Source: Pusillimonas sp. UBA3987
GTDB lineage: Bacteria > Pseudomonadota > Gammaproteobacteria > Burkholderiales > Burkholderiaceae_B
Assembly: GCA_002384935.1 (NCBI GenBank)
Contig: DGCD01000014.1
Location: forward strand, 124,001-188,000
DNA length: 64,000 bases
Reading direction: 5' to 3'
The translations under genes were made by a program, and so were the position numbers. Of this stretch, positions 45,062-54,242 are shown piece after piece (within the stretch, counting starts at the first letter, position 1; each line of letters begins with the position of its first letter). Under the pieces are notes generated by a model. The model was not told where the DNA came from. It made no database searches and saw only the letters and a list, made by a program, of their open reading frames with translations.

Positions 45062-45105
45062 TGCCGACTCCAGGCCGCATGGGTACCCGGACTCAAAGAC
45101 AAGGC

Positions 45106-47118
45106 TTATTTGACGCCTTGCTGCGTCAGCCACGACGCCTGACCCGCAACTGGGCGGTTCACCTCAGCGGCAGCACTGTGCGGTGCCCCATGCTGCTTCA
45201 ACACTTGTTGCAAGGTATCGTTGAACGGAGCTGCGCGCATAAAGCCAATAACCCTGGGCGAATCCAGCGCATGGCCATCGGCGTCGAAGAAAATGATTCC
45301 CGGCGGACCAAACAAGCGAAAACGTGCCAGCAAGGCGCGATCTTCATCGGTGTTTTTGGTGACGTCGGCCTGTACCAGCACAAACTCGCTCATCGACGCT
45401 GCAACTGCCGGATCGGTAAATGTAAAGCGTTCCATTTCAATGCAGGACACACACCAATCGGCATAAAAATCGAGCAGCACAGGTCGGTTCGAACTGGCCA
45501 GAATGGCATCAAGCTCCTGCACAGAACGCACTTTCACGAACTGTGACTTCACGTCGGGTACCGAGCGGGTGCCCGACGCCCCTCCACTTAGGGCAATACC
45601 ACCCTGGCCCAGGCCGCCTAACGGTTGAATCACGCTGTAAGTGCCCGTTGCGACACCCACCAGCATCAGCAACGCCCACCCGGCCAGTAAAAGCCCCAGC
45701 GCTTTGCCAAGATACGCAAGCAGACCCGAAGCCACTTGACGAAACGCCCCCAGCAAGACTGCCGACCAAAGCGCCAGTACGACCCAGCCCAACACAATGA
45801 TCCAATCGGGCAACACGGAATTGAGCATCCACCAGGCGGTTGCCAAAAGCAGAATACCGAATAGAATTTTGAAACCTTCCATCCAGGGCCCGGCCTTGGG
45901 CAACAAGGCGCCCGAACCGGCGCCCAGGGCAAGCAACAGCAGCCCCTGACCCCAGGCCAAGGCAAACAGGGCCGCCGCCCCAACGGCAGCATCACCGGTT
46001 TGCGAAATGAACAGCAACACGCCTGCCAGCGGTGCAGCCACGCACGGACCGACAATCAGCGCCGACACCAGCCCCATTAGAAAGGCGCCGCTGTAATGTC
46101 CGCCGGGAATGCGCTGTAGATACGCACCCAGCGCGTTCTGCAGCGCCAAGGGTGTTTGAACGTTATAGACATTGAACATGGCCAGCGCAAGCAAGGCCAG
46201 CAACGCAGCAAAGACCGACAACACCCATGGGTTCTGCAACCATGCCGCCAAACCGGCACCGGCAATACCCGCTGCCACCCCCATGACCGTATAAAGCAAA
46301 GACACACCCAGCACATACGTTGCTGCCAGCGACAAACCCCGCCACCGCGACGACTTCTGGCCGGCGCCATGGGTGCCCGCAATAACCGCCATGAGAATCG
46401 GTACCATGGGCAAAACGCACGGTGTAAAAGTAAGCAATACACCCAGCATAAAGCAGGCAAGAACAATGGCCCAGATATTGGCCGAGGCCAAATACGCCGC
46501 CAGGCCAATATCGCTTAACTGCCCGATTGAACCCACCGCGGCTGAGTCGTCTTGCGGATTCGTGCCGGCAGCATCGGACAACGATGAAGACTTCCCGGGC
46601 TCGACAACCGTTTGCAATGGCGGCGGAACCGCTTCAACAACAACATCACCGCCAAGCTGATAGACACCATCCTGCGCGCTCAACGTCAGTTCTTCGGTTT
46701 GGGGCGGATAGCAAAGGCCGGCGTCGGCACAACCCTGGCTTGTGACGGTTAGCGTTGAAGGGGTGGCCAGCCCTTCGGGCAAATCAAGCAAAATGGTGAC
46801 CTGCCCGTAATACACCTCCATGTCCTGATCGAATGTGGGGTCGTATTTAACCAGGCCAGGCGGAAAGGCCTGCAGATCAGGCCCAAGCGCCTGCCCATCA
46901 ATCGCAAACTGAAAGCGGTCGCGATACATGTAGTAATCGGGCGCAATGCGGTAATGCACCTGCACTTGCCCTTTTTCCTGGGCAACCGACAGCGAAAAAG
47001 CCTCGTTGGGCGGGAGGAAATCATCGGGTGATTGAGCCGAACCGGTTCCCGCCATACCCAGCCACACAAAAATGGCGGCCAATAAAGCCACCACGAACCT
47101 GATACTGGTCTGCTGCAT
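45106..47118 (-). CDS. dsbD: Thiol:disulfide interchange protein DsbD
   Basis: This 670-residue membrane protein carries reducing power to the periplasm. It has a signal peptide (MQQTSIRFVVALLAAIFVW...GSAQ), an N-terminal domain with CADAGLC, a transmembrane domain with Cys in FTPCVLPMVP and VGPCVAAPL, and a C-terminal thioredoxin-like domain with YADWCVSCIEME. The start is taken at 47118 because it gives the signal peptide; the ATG overlaps the cutA stop (TAATG). An upstream in-frame extension lacks a signal sequence. It may supply reductant for cytochrome c maturation with the ResB/CcsB system. Confidence 0.94.
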   Translation of the reverse strand: MQQTSIRFVVALLAAIFVWLGMAGTGSAQSPDDFLPPNEAFSLSVAQEKGQVQVHYRIAPDYYMYRDRFQFAIDGQALGPDLQAFPPGLVKYDPTFDQDMEVYYGQVTILLDLPEGLATPSTLTVTSQGCADAGLCYPPQTEELTLSAQDGVYQLGGDVVVEAVPPPLQTVVEPGKSSSLSDAAGTNPQDDSAAVGSIGQLSDIGLAAYLASANIWAIVLACFMLGVLLTFTPCVLPMVPILMAVIAGTHGAGQKSSRWRGLSLAATYVLGVSLLYTVMGVAAGIAGAGLAAWLQNPWVLSVFAALLALLALAMFNVYNVQTPLALQNALGAYLQRIPGGHYSGAFLMGLVSALIVGPCVAAPLAGVLLFISQTGDAAVGAAALFALAWGQGLLLLALGAGSGALLPKAGPWMEGFKILFGILLLATAWWMLNSVLPDWIIVLGWVVLALWSAVLLGAFRQVASGLLAYLGKALGLLLAGWALLMLVGVATGTYSVIQPLGGLGQGGIALSGGASGTRSVPDVKSQFVKVRSVQELDAILASSNRPVLLDFYADWCVSCIEMERFTFTDPAVAASMSEFVLVQADVTKNTDEDRALLARFRLFGPPGIIFFDADGHALDSPRVIGFMRAAPFNDTLQQVLKQHGAPHSAAAEVNRPVAGQASWLTQQGVK

Positions 47119-47459
47119 TATTCCTCGTTCCCTGACGCAAGCCCGGTTGCCTGCTCCCGAACCCAATCCATATAAGACGCAAGCCCGCCAACAACCGGCA
47201 ACACCAGCGCTTCGGGCACTTCGTAAGGATGCAGCTCGCAAATCCGATCGATCACCCGCGCCGCCATGTCGCGCGTGGTTTTAATCGTTAAAGGAACTTC
47301 CTGCGTGCCCTCGAGCTGCCCTTGCCACATATACATGGACAAACTTGGCGGCCCAAGGTTCACGCACGCGGCCAATTGTTCTTCAACCAGCATGTGGGCA
47401 ATGCGCTTGGCCAGCAGAGAATCGGGCGCATTGCTTAGAATGACAACCAGTTCAGGCAT
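47118..47459 (-). CDS. cutA: Divalent cation tolerance protein CutA
   Basis: The 113-residue protein has the CutA pattern: AHMLVEEQLAACVNLGPPS, MYMWQGQLE, and a C-terminal LHPYEVPEALVLPVVGG. CutA forms trimers and has been linked to copper tolerance and to DsbD function. Its TAATG overlap with dsbD supports a two-gene operon. Confidence 0.95.
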   Translation of the reverse strand: MPELVVILSNAPDSLLAKRIAHMLVEEQLAACVNLGPPSLSMYMWQGQLEGTQEVPLTIKTTRDMAARVIDRICELHPYEVPEALVLPVVGGLASYMDWVREQATGLASGNEE

Positions 47460-47513
47460 AGCAACTCGCTAAAAAAAGGATCTGAACCAGTTTAACCGAA
47501 TGACGTCGCCGGT

Positions 47514-49700
47514 TTAGAACCGCAAGCTTGCGCTCAGGCTCACCGTTGTAGGATCACCCGCCTTGATGTAGTCGGAATATTGATACATCCAGTATTTCTT
47601 GTTGAAGACGTTGTTTACCGCCAGGCGCAAGGTGGTGTCATAACCCTGTATCTGAGTCTCATAATTGGCACCCACGTTAACCAGTGTATACGAGTCAACG
47701 CTAATGTCATTGCTGGGGCGCAAAGGTGTGCTCGACGTGTACTTCGCGTCAATGTAAAGCTGTAAACCCGGTAACTGAGACACGTTATAACCCAGCTGTG
47801 CTGCCGCAATAAAGCGTGGTGCGCCCGCCACCCGCTGGCCGATATTGGCTACGCCCTTTTTATACTCCGTATCCAGCGCCATGGCCGTACCGCCCAGGAA
47901 CCAGTTGCCCAAGGTGGTTGATGCGCCAAGCTCAATCCCCTGGAATAGAGATTCACCATCCTGCACCAGCTCATTCGACGCGTTGGTGTACTGGGCCGCT
48001 TTCTCGATACGGAACGCTGCGGCGGTAGCAGACCAGCCGTCTTGTTCCGTTTTTACGCCAATTTCATATTGACGGCTTTTCAAGGGATCCAGCAACGCGC
48101 CTGCGTTGGCATAGGTACTGCCAACAATCGTTCCCGGCTCCAGCGACTCCACATAACTGGCGTAAGCCATGGTCCGTGGCGTGAAGTTATACATTAAGGC
48201 CAGGGTCGGCGTCAGCACACCGCTTTTCTTATAAACGCTGCTCTGAACGCCCGCCGGCGTGAAGGTGCGCTGCTCGTAATTCGTATAGCGCACACCCGCA
48301 AGCAGCGACCATTCGGGCGAGAATTTCAATGTATCGCTGGCATACACCGATTTTTGCGTAATCGTGTTCGCGCGATACATCCCCAAGCCATTATCCATGG
48401 TGCCTGAGGTGTAGAAAGCATTGGTATTCTGTGTCCACAGATTTCCGGTACCAATCGGCTTGTAGATACCATTTGCCGCCAAATCGGTATGCTGGTCTTG
48501 ATAAGCGACCCCTGCCACCAGGTCGTGGCCCACAGATCCTGTTTGGAATTGTCCTTCCACTTGCGTCTGCCAGGAGTTGAACTGGTAGAACTCGCCGTAG
48601 TCTGAGCGATAGTCTTCATAGTCGCCCGCCTGGTTGCTCAGGAAGATCACCTCCTCGGCACGGCGTGTCCGGGTCGTGGCATGACTGAAGTCGGTTCTCA
48701 CTTTCCAGGCAGGTGCCAACTGGTACTCCAGCCCTGTAGCAAAATAACGAAACTCGTTATCGACATAGCTACCTTCGCCAACCAGTTTTTCATTATTACG
48801 CACGGGCGAGGGCAAATCGGTTCCTACGTAAGTTCCCGTGTAGATCGTGGGTTCGGGGTCTTTTGTTTTACGGTGCTGGTATAACGCCTGCATGTCCCAG
48901 GTCAGTTTTTCAGTAATGCGTGCATCGAGGGCCAGGGAAACGGCATTGCGGTTCAATTTGTTTTTATTGAACCCATCGCCTTCTTCGTGCGTCACATTCA
49001 ACCGATAGCCGAACCAGTCATTGTGGCCTGCACGTCCTCCAATATCCGCGCTCTCGCGAAAAATACTGTCGGAGCGGTATCCCAGGCTGACCTGTCGTAC
49101 AGGCTCTTTGGTGGGGCGCTTTGTAACGTAGTTGATAATACCGCCGGGCGACCCAAAGCCATACATAAATCCACTGGCGCCCTTGAGCAGTTCAACACGC
49201 TCCAACTGCTCGTAAGGCAAGACCGTGACATAGCTTAGAAATGGCTTGCCATCGATACGATAGCCATTTTGCCAATCGAGCTGCAGCCCTCGAACCGTAA
49301 GATAATTCGCCCATGCACCATCCTGAGCGCTGTTATCCGACACCGCAGCATCCAGCGTGAATACGTCTCCCAGTTTTGTCACTTGACGACGCTCGAGCTC
49401 TTCACCGGTCACGACCGTCGTGGAAAATGGCGTCTCCAACTGGGTCTTCGACCCCAGTGCCCCCCCATCCACGGGCTCATTCAACTGTTGGATCGATGTA
49501 TCGAGCCGCACGCCCTGGACGGTAACCTGGGGCAAAGTCGCCACCGGAGCCTGACCGGCTTCGCTTTGCGTACCATTGGTTTGTGCCTGCACTGGCAGGG
49601 TGAATAAACCCGCTACTGCCAATATACCCGCCAGCGTATTCACGCGTAACCCCGGGGCCGGACACGCCCGAACCAGGGTAAATCGCTTCTCTTGTCGCAT
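47514..49700 (-). CDS. TonB-dependent siderophore receptor
   Basis: The 728-residue outer-membrane receptor has a signal peptide (from MRQEKRFTL to PVQAQ). A plug domain follows (TSIQQLNEPVDGGALGS region; ELERRQVTKLGDVF; LLKGASGFMYGFGSPGGIINY), then a beta-barrel ending in the C-terminal Phe (VSLSASLRF). The start at 49700 follows GGGAG by five bases; upstream in-frame ATGs have no such site. It imports a ferric siderophore with TonB energy. No synthesis or permease genes are nearby. A Fur-like sequence lies upstream. Confidence 0.93.
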   Translation of the reverse strand: MRQEKRFTLVRACPAPGLRVNTLAGILAVAGLFTLPVQAQTNGTQSEAGQAPVATLPQVTVQGVRLDTSIQQLNEPVDGGALGSKTQLETPFSTTVVTGEELERRQVTKLGDVFTLDAAVSDNSAQDGAWANYLTVRGLQLDWQNGYRIDGKPFLSYVTVLPYEQLERVELLKGASGFMYGFGSPGGIINYVTKRPTKEPVRQVSLGYRSDSIFRESADIGGRAGHNDWFGYRLNVTHEEGDGFNKNKLNRNAVSLALDARITEKLTWDMQALYQHRKTKDPEPTIYTGTYVGTDLPSPVRNNEKLVGEGSYVDNEFRYFATGLEYQLAPAWKVRTDFSHATTRTRRAEEVIFLSNQAGDYEDYRSDYGEFYQFNSWQTQVEGQFQTGSVGHDLVAGVAYQDQHTDLAANGIYKPIGTGNLWTQNTNAFYTSGTMDNGLGMYRANTITQKSVYASDTLKFSPEWSLLAGVRYTNYEQRTFTPAGVQSSVYKKSGVLTPTLALMYNFTPRTMAYASYVESLEPGTIVGSTYANAGALLDPLKSRQYEIGVKTEQDGWSATAAAFRIEKAAQYTNASNELVQDGESLFQGIELGASTTLGNWFLGGTAMALDTEYKKGVANIGQRVAGAPRFIAAAQLGYNVSQLPGLQLYIDAKYTSSTPLRPSNDISVDSYTLVNVGANYETQIQGYDTTLRLAVNNVFNKKYWMYQYSDYIKAGDPTTVSLSASLRF

Positions 49701-49755
49701 ACAAACTCCCGTCATATTTTTGTCATAACGATGAATTTTATATACGAATGGAAAC

Positions 49756-49774
49756 AACATCAATTCTCATTTGC
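49756..49774 (-). promoter_or_regulatory. Possible Fur box before the siderophore receptor
   Basis: On the minus strand GCAAATGAGAATTGATGTT matches the 19-base Fur consensus at about 11 positions, including the AATGAxAAT core, in the AT-rich leader 55 bases before the ATG. Iron repression would be expected for such a receptor. The match is moderate. Confidence 0.45.
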
Positions 49775-49924
49775 ATTAATGTAACATACAATGGTTTCGG
49801 TCAATCATGTCGGGATGTGGTCTAACCACGCCAGGGGCAACGCTTGTTATATTGGCGGGATAGAAAGACTTGTTAACATTGTTTTTCCATACTTCCCGCG
49901 ATCCATTAGAAGCACCACTTGATC

Positions 49925-50986
49925 ATGAGTAACTTCAATTCACTCGCCGCCCGGCTGGGCATTCATCATCCCATCATCCAGGCCCCAATGGCCGGCGTTG
50001 CCACGCCCAAGCTGGTCGCTGCGGTATCCAATGGCGGGGGTCTGGGCTCTCTGGGTATTGGTGCAAGCAGCGTGCCCCAGGCCAGGGAAATGATCGAACA
50101 GACACACGCACTGACGTCACGCCCCTTCAACGTCAACGTTTTCTGTCATGAGCCCCCTAAGCGGAACGCGGCACAGGAGCAGGCGTGGCTGGAACACCTG
50201 GCACCGCTGTTCAAGGAATGCGGTGCGGCGTTGCCCACTGCGCTCGATGAAATATACAAAAGCTTCCTTGCCGATGACGAAGCATTCAACATGCTGCTGG
50301 AAACGCGCCCGGCGGTAGTCAGCTTCCATTTTGGATTGCCACCGTCAGAGCAAATTCAAGCCCTGCGGCAAGCCGGTATTTATACGCTGGCAACGGCCAC
50401 GAATTTCGAGGAAGCACGACACATTCAGGCATCGGGCGTCGATGCCATCGTTGCCCAAGGCATTGAGGCAGGCGGGCACCGGGGCATCTTCAAGCCCGAT
50501 ACGATGGATGAACGATTAAGCACGTCGGTGCTGATTCGCTTGCTGGTCCGGGAAATAAACCTGCCCATTATTGCTGCCGGAGGCATTATGGACGGCCAGG
50601 GTATTAAAGCCGCGCTGGCCCTGGGGGCGGCGGCTGCCCAGCTTGGCACTGCCTTCATCCTGTGTCCGGAATCGGCGGCCAACGAAGGTTATCGAAATAA
50701 CCTCAAAAGCGAACATGCGGGCGCAACGGTTTTAACGTCAGCACTCTCGGGGCGACCGGCGCGCGGTATCCGAAACCGATTCATCAACCATGCGGAACAG
50801 GCAGTAGGGATGAAGCCGCCCGCATACCCGATTGCCTACGATGCCGCCAAACAATTGAATGCAGCGGCCAGCAAACTTGGGAATGATACGTTTGCAGCGC
50901 ATTGGGCCGGCCAGGCGGCGCCAATGGCGCGGTCACTGCCGGCCGCTCAATTAATCAGCGCGCTGGTAGAGGAGCTCTCGGTATAG
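49925..50986 (+). CDS. Nitronate monooxygenase family protein
   Basis: The 353-residue FMN enzyme of the 2-nitropropane dioxygenase family opens with HPIIQAPMAGVATPKLVAAVS, contains QGIEAGGHRGIF near 180 with the likely catalytic His, and has IIAAGGIMDGQGIKAALALGAAAAQLGT near 215. It oxidises alkyl nitronates or propionate-3-nitronate using O2. The ATG at 49925 is preferred over a TTG six bases upstream; no strong ribosome site is seen. It is divergent from the TonB receptor. Confidence 0.9.
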   Translation: MSNFNSLAARLGIHHPIIQAPMAGVATPKLVAAVSNGGGLGSLGIGASSVPQAREMIEQTHALTSRPFNVNVFCHEPPKRNAAQEQAWLEHLAPLFKECGAALPTALDEIYKSFLADDEAFNMLLETRPAVVSFHFGLPPSEQIQALRQAGIYTLATATNFEEARHIQASGVDAIVAQGIEAGGHRGIFKPDTMDERLSTSVLIRLLVREINLPIIAAGGIMDGQGIKAALALGAAAAQLGTAFILCPESAANEGYRNNLKSEHAGATVLTSALSGRPARGIRNRFINHAEQAVGMKPPAYPIAYDAAKQLNAAASKLGNDTFAAHWAGQAAPMARSLPAAQLISALVEELSV

Positions 50987-51031
50987 TCCGGCTTCACATG
51001 ACCCTCCACCCATACGCATGATGGAAAGCAT

Positions 51032-51057
51032 ATAAAAAACCCCCGCAAGCGGGGGTT
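51032..51057 (-). terminator. Rho-independent terminator downstream of binding-protein gene
   Basis: AACCCCCGC / GCGGGGGTT forms a compact stem. On the minus strand it is followed at once by a run of six Ts, so it ends the transcript of the gene at 51116-52288, and may also stop the convergent nitronate monooxygenase transcript. Confidence 0.85.
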
Positions 51058-51115
51058 CAAAGTAGGTCTGTCTACCTGTTCAGGCCAAAGCCTGTTCTTA
51101 TTGGTTATTCCATAC

Positions 51116-52288
51116 TTAATTCATTTCGCATTCCGACTTGAAGACGTCTTCCTGCATTTCCATGACTTTGCGAACCACATTAGGTGTCAGTTCACCGTTT
51201 TCGTCGCGTTCAAGTTTCATCAGGTAGTAATCCTGAATCGGATGGTGGTTTGTATCAAACTTGAAGTTGCCACGAACGGCCTTGAAATCCGCCTTTTGCA
51301 ATGCGTCGCGGAAAGCATCGGTTTTGCTCATGTCGCCATCTACCGCTTTCAAGGCCGAACCAATCAAGTTGGCAGAATCGTACGCCGTAGCAGCATAGTG
51401 GGTAGGCATGCGGCCATACTCTTTCTGGAATGCCTCGACAAAGGCTTTGTTCTCGGGCACGTCGAGGTTCTGGGACCACAGGGCAACTGTATACAGACCT
51501 TCAGCCGAATCACCCGTTGCTTTAAGCATGCGGTTATCCATTGAGAAAACCGGCAGAATCATCGGGATGGTTTCGCCCAAACCCGAAGCCGCATATTGTT
51601 TGGCAAAGTTAATGCCCAGGCCACCCGGATGGAACTCGTAGATTGCGTCGGGATTCAGATCGCGCAAACGTGCCATTTCAACTGAAAAGTCGTTCTGATC
51701 AAGCTTTGTGTAAAGCTCGGCCACCACTTCGCCTTTGTATTCACGCTTGAAACCGGTCAAGGCATCGCGGCCGGCCTGGTAGTTGGGAGCAACCAGGGCA
51801 ACGCGCTTATAGCCCAGTTCATTGGCAGCGGCACCACCGGCGGCATGCAACGCCGAATTCTCGTAGGAAGCGACGAAATAGTTCTTCATGCACCGCTTGC
51901 CGGCGAAAGGAGACGGGCCTGCGTTCACACTAACGTAGAAAGCGTCATCTTTGGCAATGGAAGGGGCAATCGCGGTCAGCACATTCGAGAAGATCACGCC
52001 GGTAAACAGCTTGACATCGTCAGCCAGCAGGCGGTCGGCAATTTGCTTGCCATTGGCCGGCTTGAGGCCGTCGTCTTCAACAATCGTTTCAACCGCAACG
52101 CCGCCCAGCGTGCCATTACCTTGTTTAATAGCAAGATTGAAGCCGTCGCGGGCATCTTCACCCAAGTAACCAGCCGGTGTGCTGAGCGTAGTAATAAAAC
52201 CGATACGAACAGGGTCTTTTGCCATGACATTCGTACTTAATGCCATAACGGCCGAAGCCATACACCCCAGAGCTAATTTTTTAAGCAT
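51116..52288 (-). CDS. Branched-chain-amino-acid-type ABC binding protein (orphan)
   Basis: The 390-residue precursor has a signal peptide (MLKKLALGCMASAVMALSTNVMA) and a LivJ-type type I periplasmic fold: VRIGFITTLSTPAGYLGEDARDGFNLAI, LKPANGKQIADRLLADDVKLFTG and YKRVALVAPNYQAGRDAL. It binds an amino acid or a similar small carboxylate or aromatic acid. No permease or ATPase genes lie beside it, so it must share a remote LivHMGF set. Homologues of this subtype are often linked to aromatic acids. Confidence 0.9.
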   Translation of the reverse strand: MLKKLALGCMASAVMALSTNVMAKDPVRIGFITTLSTPAGYLGEDARDGFNLAIKQGNGTLGGVAVETIVEDDGLKPANGKQIADRLLADDVKLFTGVIFSNVLTAIAPSIAKDDAFYVSVNAGPSPFAGKRCMKNYFVASYENSALHAAGGAAANELGYKRVALVAPNYQAGRDALTGFKREYKGEVVAELYTKLDQNDFSVEMARLRDLNPDAIYEFHPGGLGINFAKQYAASGLGETIPMILPVFSMDNRMLKATGDSAEGLYTVALWSQNLDVPENKAFVEAFQKEYGRMPTHYAATAYDSANLIGSALKAVDGDMSKTDAFRDALQKADFKAVRGNFKFDTNHHPIQDYYLMKLERDENGELTPNVVRKVMEMQEDVFKSECEMN

Positions 52289-52449
52289 TCAACTTCCCCT
52301 TAAGAAACACATAGAACATTGACAGATCAAATCATATGTCATGCTGAAACTTTATTGGGTTTTAAGTAAGCGAACAAGCGCTATCGGGCAGGGTTTCCCC
52401 GAATTGTTACAAAAAACTTGAACCTTCAAGCATTTTAAAAGCGAAACCC

Positions 52450-52473
52450 ATAAAAATAGCCCCTTGCGGGGCC
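52450..52473 (-). terminator. Terminator of the ribosomal/rpoA operon
   Basis: On the minus strand GCCCC/GGGGC arms around a 4-base loop are followed by TATTTTTAT, about 60 bases after the rplQ stop. Two further hairpins precede it (52480-52493 TTCGG-CAAG-CCGAA type, and 52495-52513 GTACCGA / TCGGTAC), making a structured 3' untranslated region. Confidence 0.75.
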
Positions 52474-52531
52474 AAAATATTCGGCAAGCCGAAGTACCGA
52501 TTGTTTCGGTACCCCTGGCTTTTTACCTTGC

Positions 52532-52921
52532 TTACTCTGCGTCGTCTTGCGCTTCTTCTTCGGCGGGACGGTCAACCAGTTCCATGAAAGCCATGGGTGC
52601 GTTGTCGCCCTGACGAAAACCCATTTTCAATACACGAGTGTAACCACCGTTACGCTCTTTGAAACGTGGGCCGAGTTCGTCGAACAGCTTGACGACCGCG
52701 TCGCGATCGCGCAAGCGCGCGAAAGCCAACCGTTTATTGGCCAGGGTAGGCTCTTTGCCCAGGGTGATCAACGGCTCGATAACGCGCCGCAACTCTTTGG
52801 CTTTGGGAACGGTTGTTTTGATTGCTTCGTGTGTAATCAACGATACGGCCATGTTGCGAAACATCGCCAAACGGTGACTACTGGTGCGGTTCAGTTTACG
52901 TAATCCACTGCGGTGACGCAT
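52532..52921 (-). CDS. rplQ: 50S ribosomal protein L17
   Basis: This 129-residue protein opens MRHRSGLRKLNRTSSHRLAMFRNM and has ALITHEAIKTTVPKAKELR-like L17 sequence. It is the last gene of the alpha-type segment, after rpoA. The 162-base gap between them holds a hairpin. An acidic EEEAQDDAE tail ends the protein. Confidence 0.97.
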   Translation of the reverse strand: MRHRSGLRKLNRTSSHRLAMFRNMAVSLITHEAIKTTVPKAKELRRVIEPLITLGKEPTLANKRLAFARLRDRDAVVKLFDELGPRFKERNGGYTRVLKMGFRQGDNAPMAFMELVDRPAEEEAQDDAE

Positions 52922-53022
52922 GATAATTTCCTTTGAATCTTAAAACCGGCATTGCCAAGGCAAGCCAGCGTGGTTAACCGGATCTTCTATCGGCCTGGGC
53001 CGCGGTCCGGTTGGCTGAATAA

Positions 53023-53053
53023 GCATGGCGGCAAACTGAAGCCGCCACCATGC
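53023..53053 (-). other. Hairpin in the rpoA-rplQ gap
   Basis: GCATGG-CGGC and GCCGCCaCCATGC pair with a small bulge around an 8-base loop. On the transcribed strand CTTATT follows, not a real T-run. It may be an RNA processing or attenuation structure. Confidence 0.5.
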
Positions 53054-53083
53054 ATAAAAAAATACTTGATCTAACCAGCCCGT

Positions 53084-54085
53084 TTAGGGACGTTCCAGCC
53101 CGATAGGGGGCCAGTTATCAAGCTTCATACCCAAAGTTAGGCCGCGCGCAGCCAGCACTTCTTTGATTTCGTTGAGCGATTTACGACCGAGATTGGGTGT
53201 TTTCAACAACTCGTTTTCGGTACGCTGGATCAAATCGCCAATGTAGTAGATATTTTCGGCTTTCAGGCAATTGGCGGAACGTACGGTCAGTTCGAGATCG
53301 TCGACCGGACGCAGCAAGACCGGATCGATGGGCTCTTTGCTGCCACCACGGCTACCGCCCACTGTTTCGGTTACGACATCACCTGGACCGTCGAGCGCGG
53401 CGAAGACCGAAATTTGGTCCATCAGCAAACGAGCCGACTGGCGCACGGCTTCTTCAGGAGAAATAACGCCATTGGTCTGGATGTCCATGACCAGCTTGTC
53501 GAGGTCGGTACGCTGCTCGACACGCGCGCTTTCAACAGCGTAGCTCACACGACGGATCGGGCTGTAGGAGGCGTCGAGAATAATACGACCAATCGTATGA
53601 GCATTGTCTTCCGACAAGGCACGTACATTACCGGGCACATATCCGCGTCCCTGATCCACTTTGATCTGGATTTCCAGCTTGCCTTCGTCGGTTAACGTGG
53701 CAATGGTGTGATCCGGGTTGATGATCTCCACGTCGTGAGGCAATTCGATATCGGACGCCTTCACTTCGCCGGGACCCTGCTTGCGCAGCGTGAGCGTAAC
53801 TTCTTCCCGATTGTGCAGTTTGAACACCACCCCTTTCAGGTTCAGCAGGATATCAACAACGTCTTCACGCACGCCGGGCAGCGTGGAGTACTCGTGAACC
53901 ACACCCGTGATCTGCACTTCGGTCGGCGCATAACCTGTCATTGACGACAGCAGGATGCGGCGCAATGCGTTACCCAACGTATGGCCATAACCGCGCTCGA
54001 ACGGCTCCATGATGACTTTCGCATGATTGGGCGTAATGGATTCAACCTCGATGGAACGGGGTTTCAACAGAGCTTGTGACGACAT
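53084..54085 (-). CDS. rpoA: RNA polymerase alpha subunit
   Basis: The 333-residue subunit has the assembly domain (MEPFERGYGHTLGNALRRILLSS near 27-49) and the C-terminal DNA/activator-binding domain (IYYIGDLIQRTENELLKTPNLG near 281), joined by a flexible linker. It lies in the standard rpsD-rpoA-rplQ order. Confidence 0.98.
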   Translation of the reverse strand: MSSQALLKPRSIEVESITPNHAKVIMEPFERGYGHTLGNALRRILLSSMTGYAPTEVQITGVVHEYSTLPGVREDVVDILLNLKGVVFKLHNREEVTLTLRKQGPGEVKASDIELPHDVEIINPDHTIATLTDEGKLEIQIKVDQGRGYVPGNVRALSEDNAHTIGRIILDASYSPIRRVSYAVESARVEQRTDLDKLVMDIQTNGVISPEEAVRQSARLLMDQISVFAALDGPGDVVTETVGGSRGGSKEPIDPVLLRPVDDLELTVRSANCLKAENIYYIGDLIQRTENELLKTPNLGRKSLNEIKEVLAARGLTLGMKLDNWPPIGLERP

Positions 54086-54178
54086 GTATGTTCCTTTTCA
54101 ATACCCTCGGCTCGTTACACCGATAAGGCTGACGGACAAGAAAGGCAATATAAAACTGCCGGGAATTTTCACTGCAAA

Positions 54179-54210
54179 GCCCACTTTCCAGATTTGACTG
54201 AAAAGTGGGC
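54179..54210 (-). other. Hairpin in the rpsD-rpoA gap
   Basis: GCCCACTTT / AAAGTGGGC arms with a 14-base loop lie in the 157-base gap before rpoA. On the minus strand TTTG follows. It could reduce or regulate read-through into rpoA, or mark an RNA processing site. Confidence 0.5.
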
Positions 54211-54242
54211 CAAAGCCTGACACTGTAGTGTGCAGACGCGAA

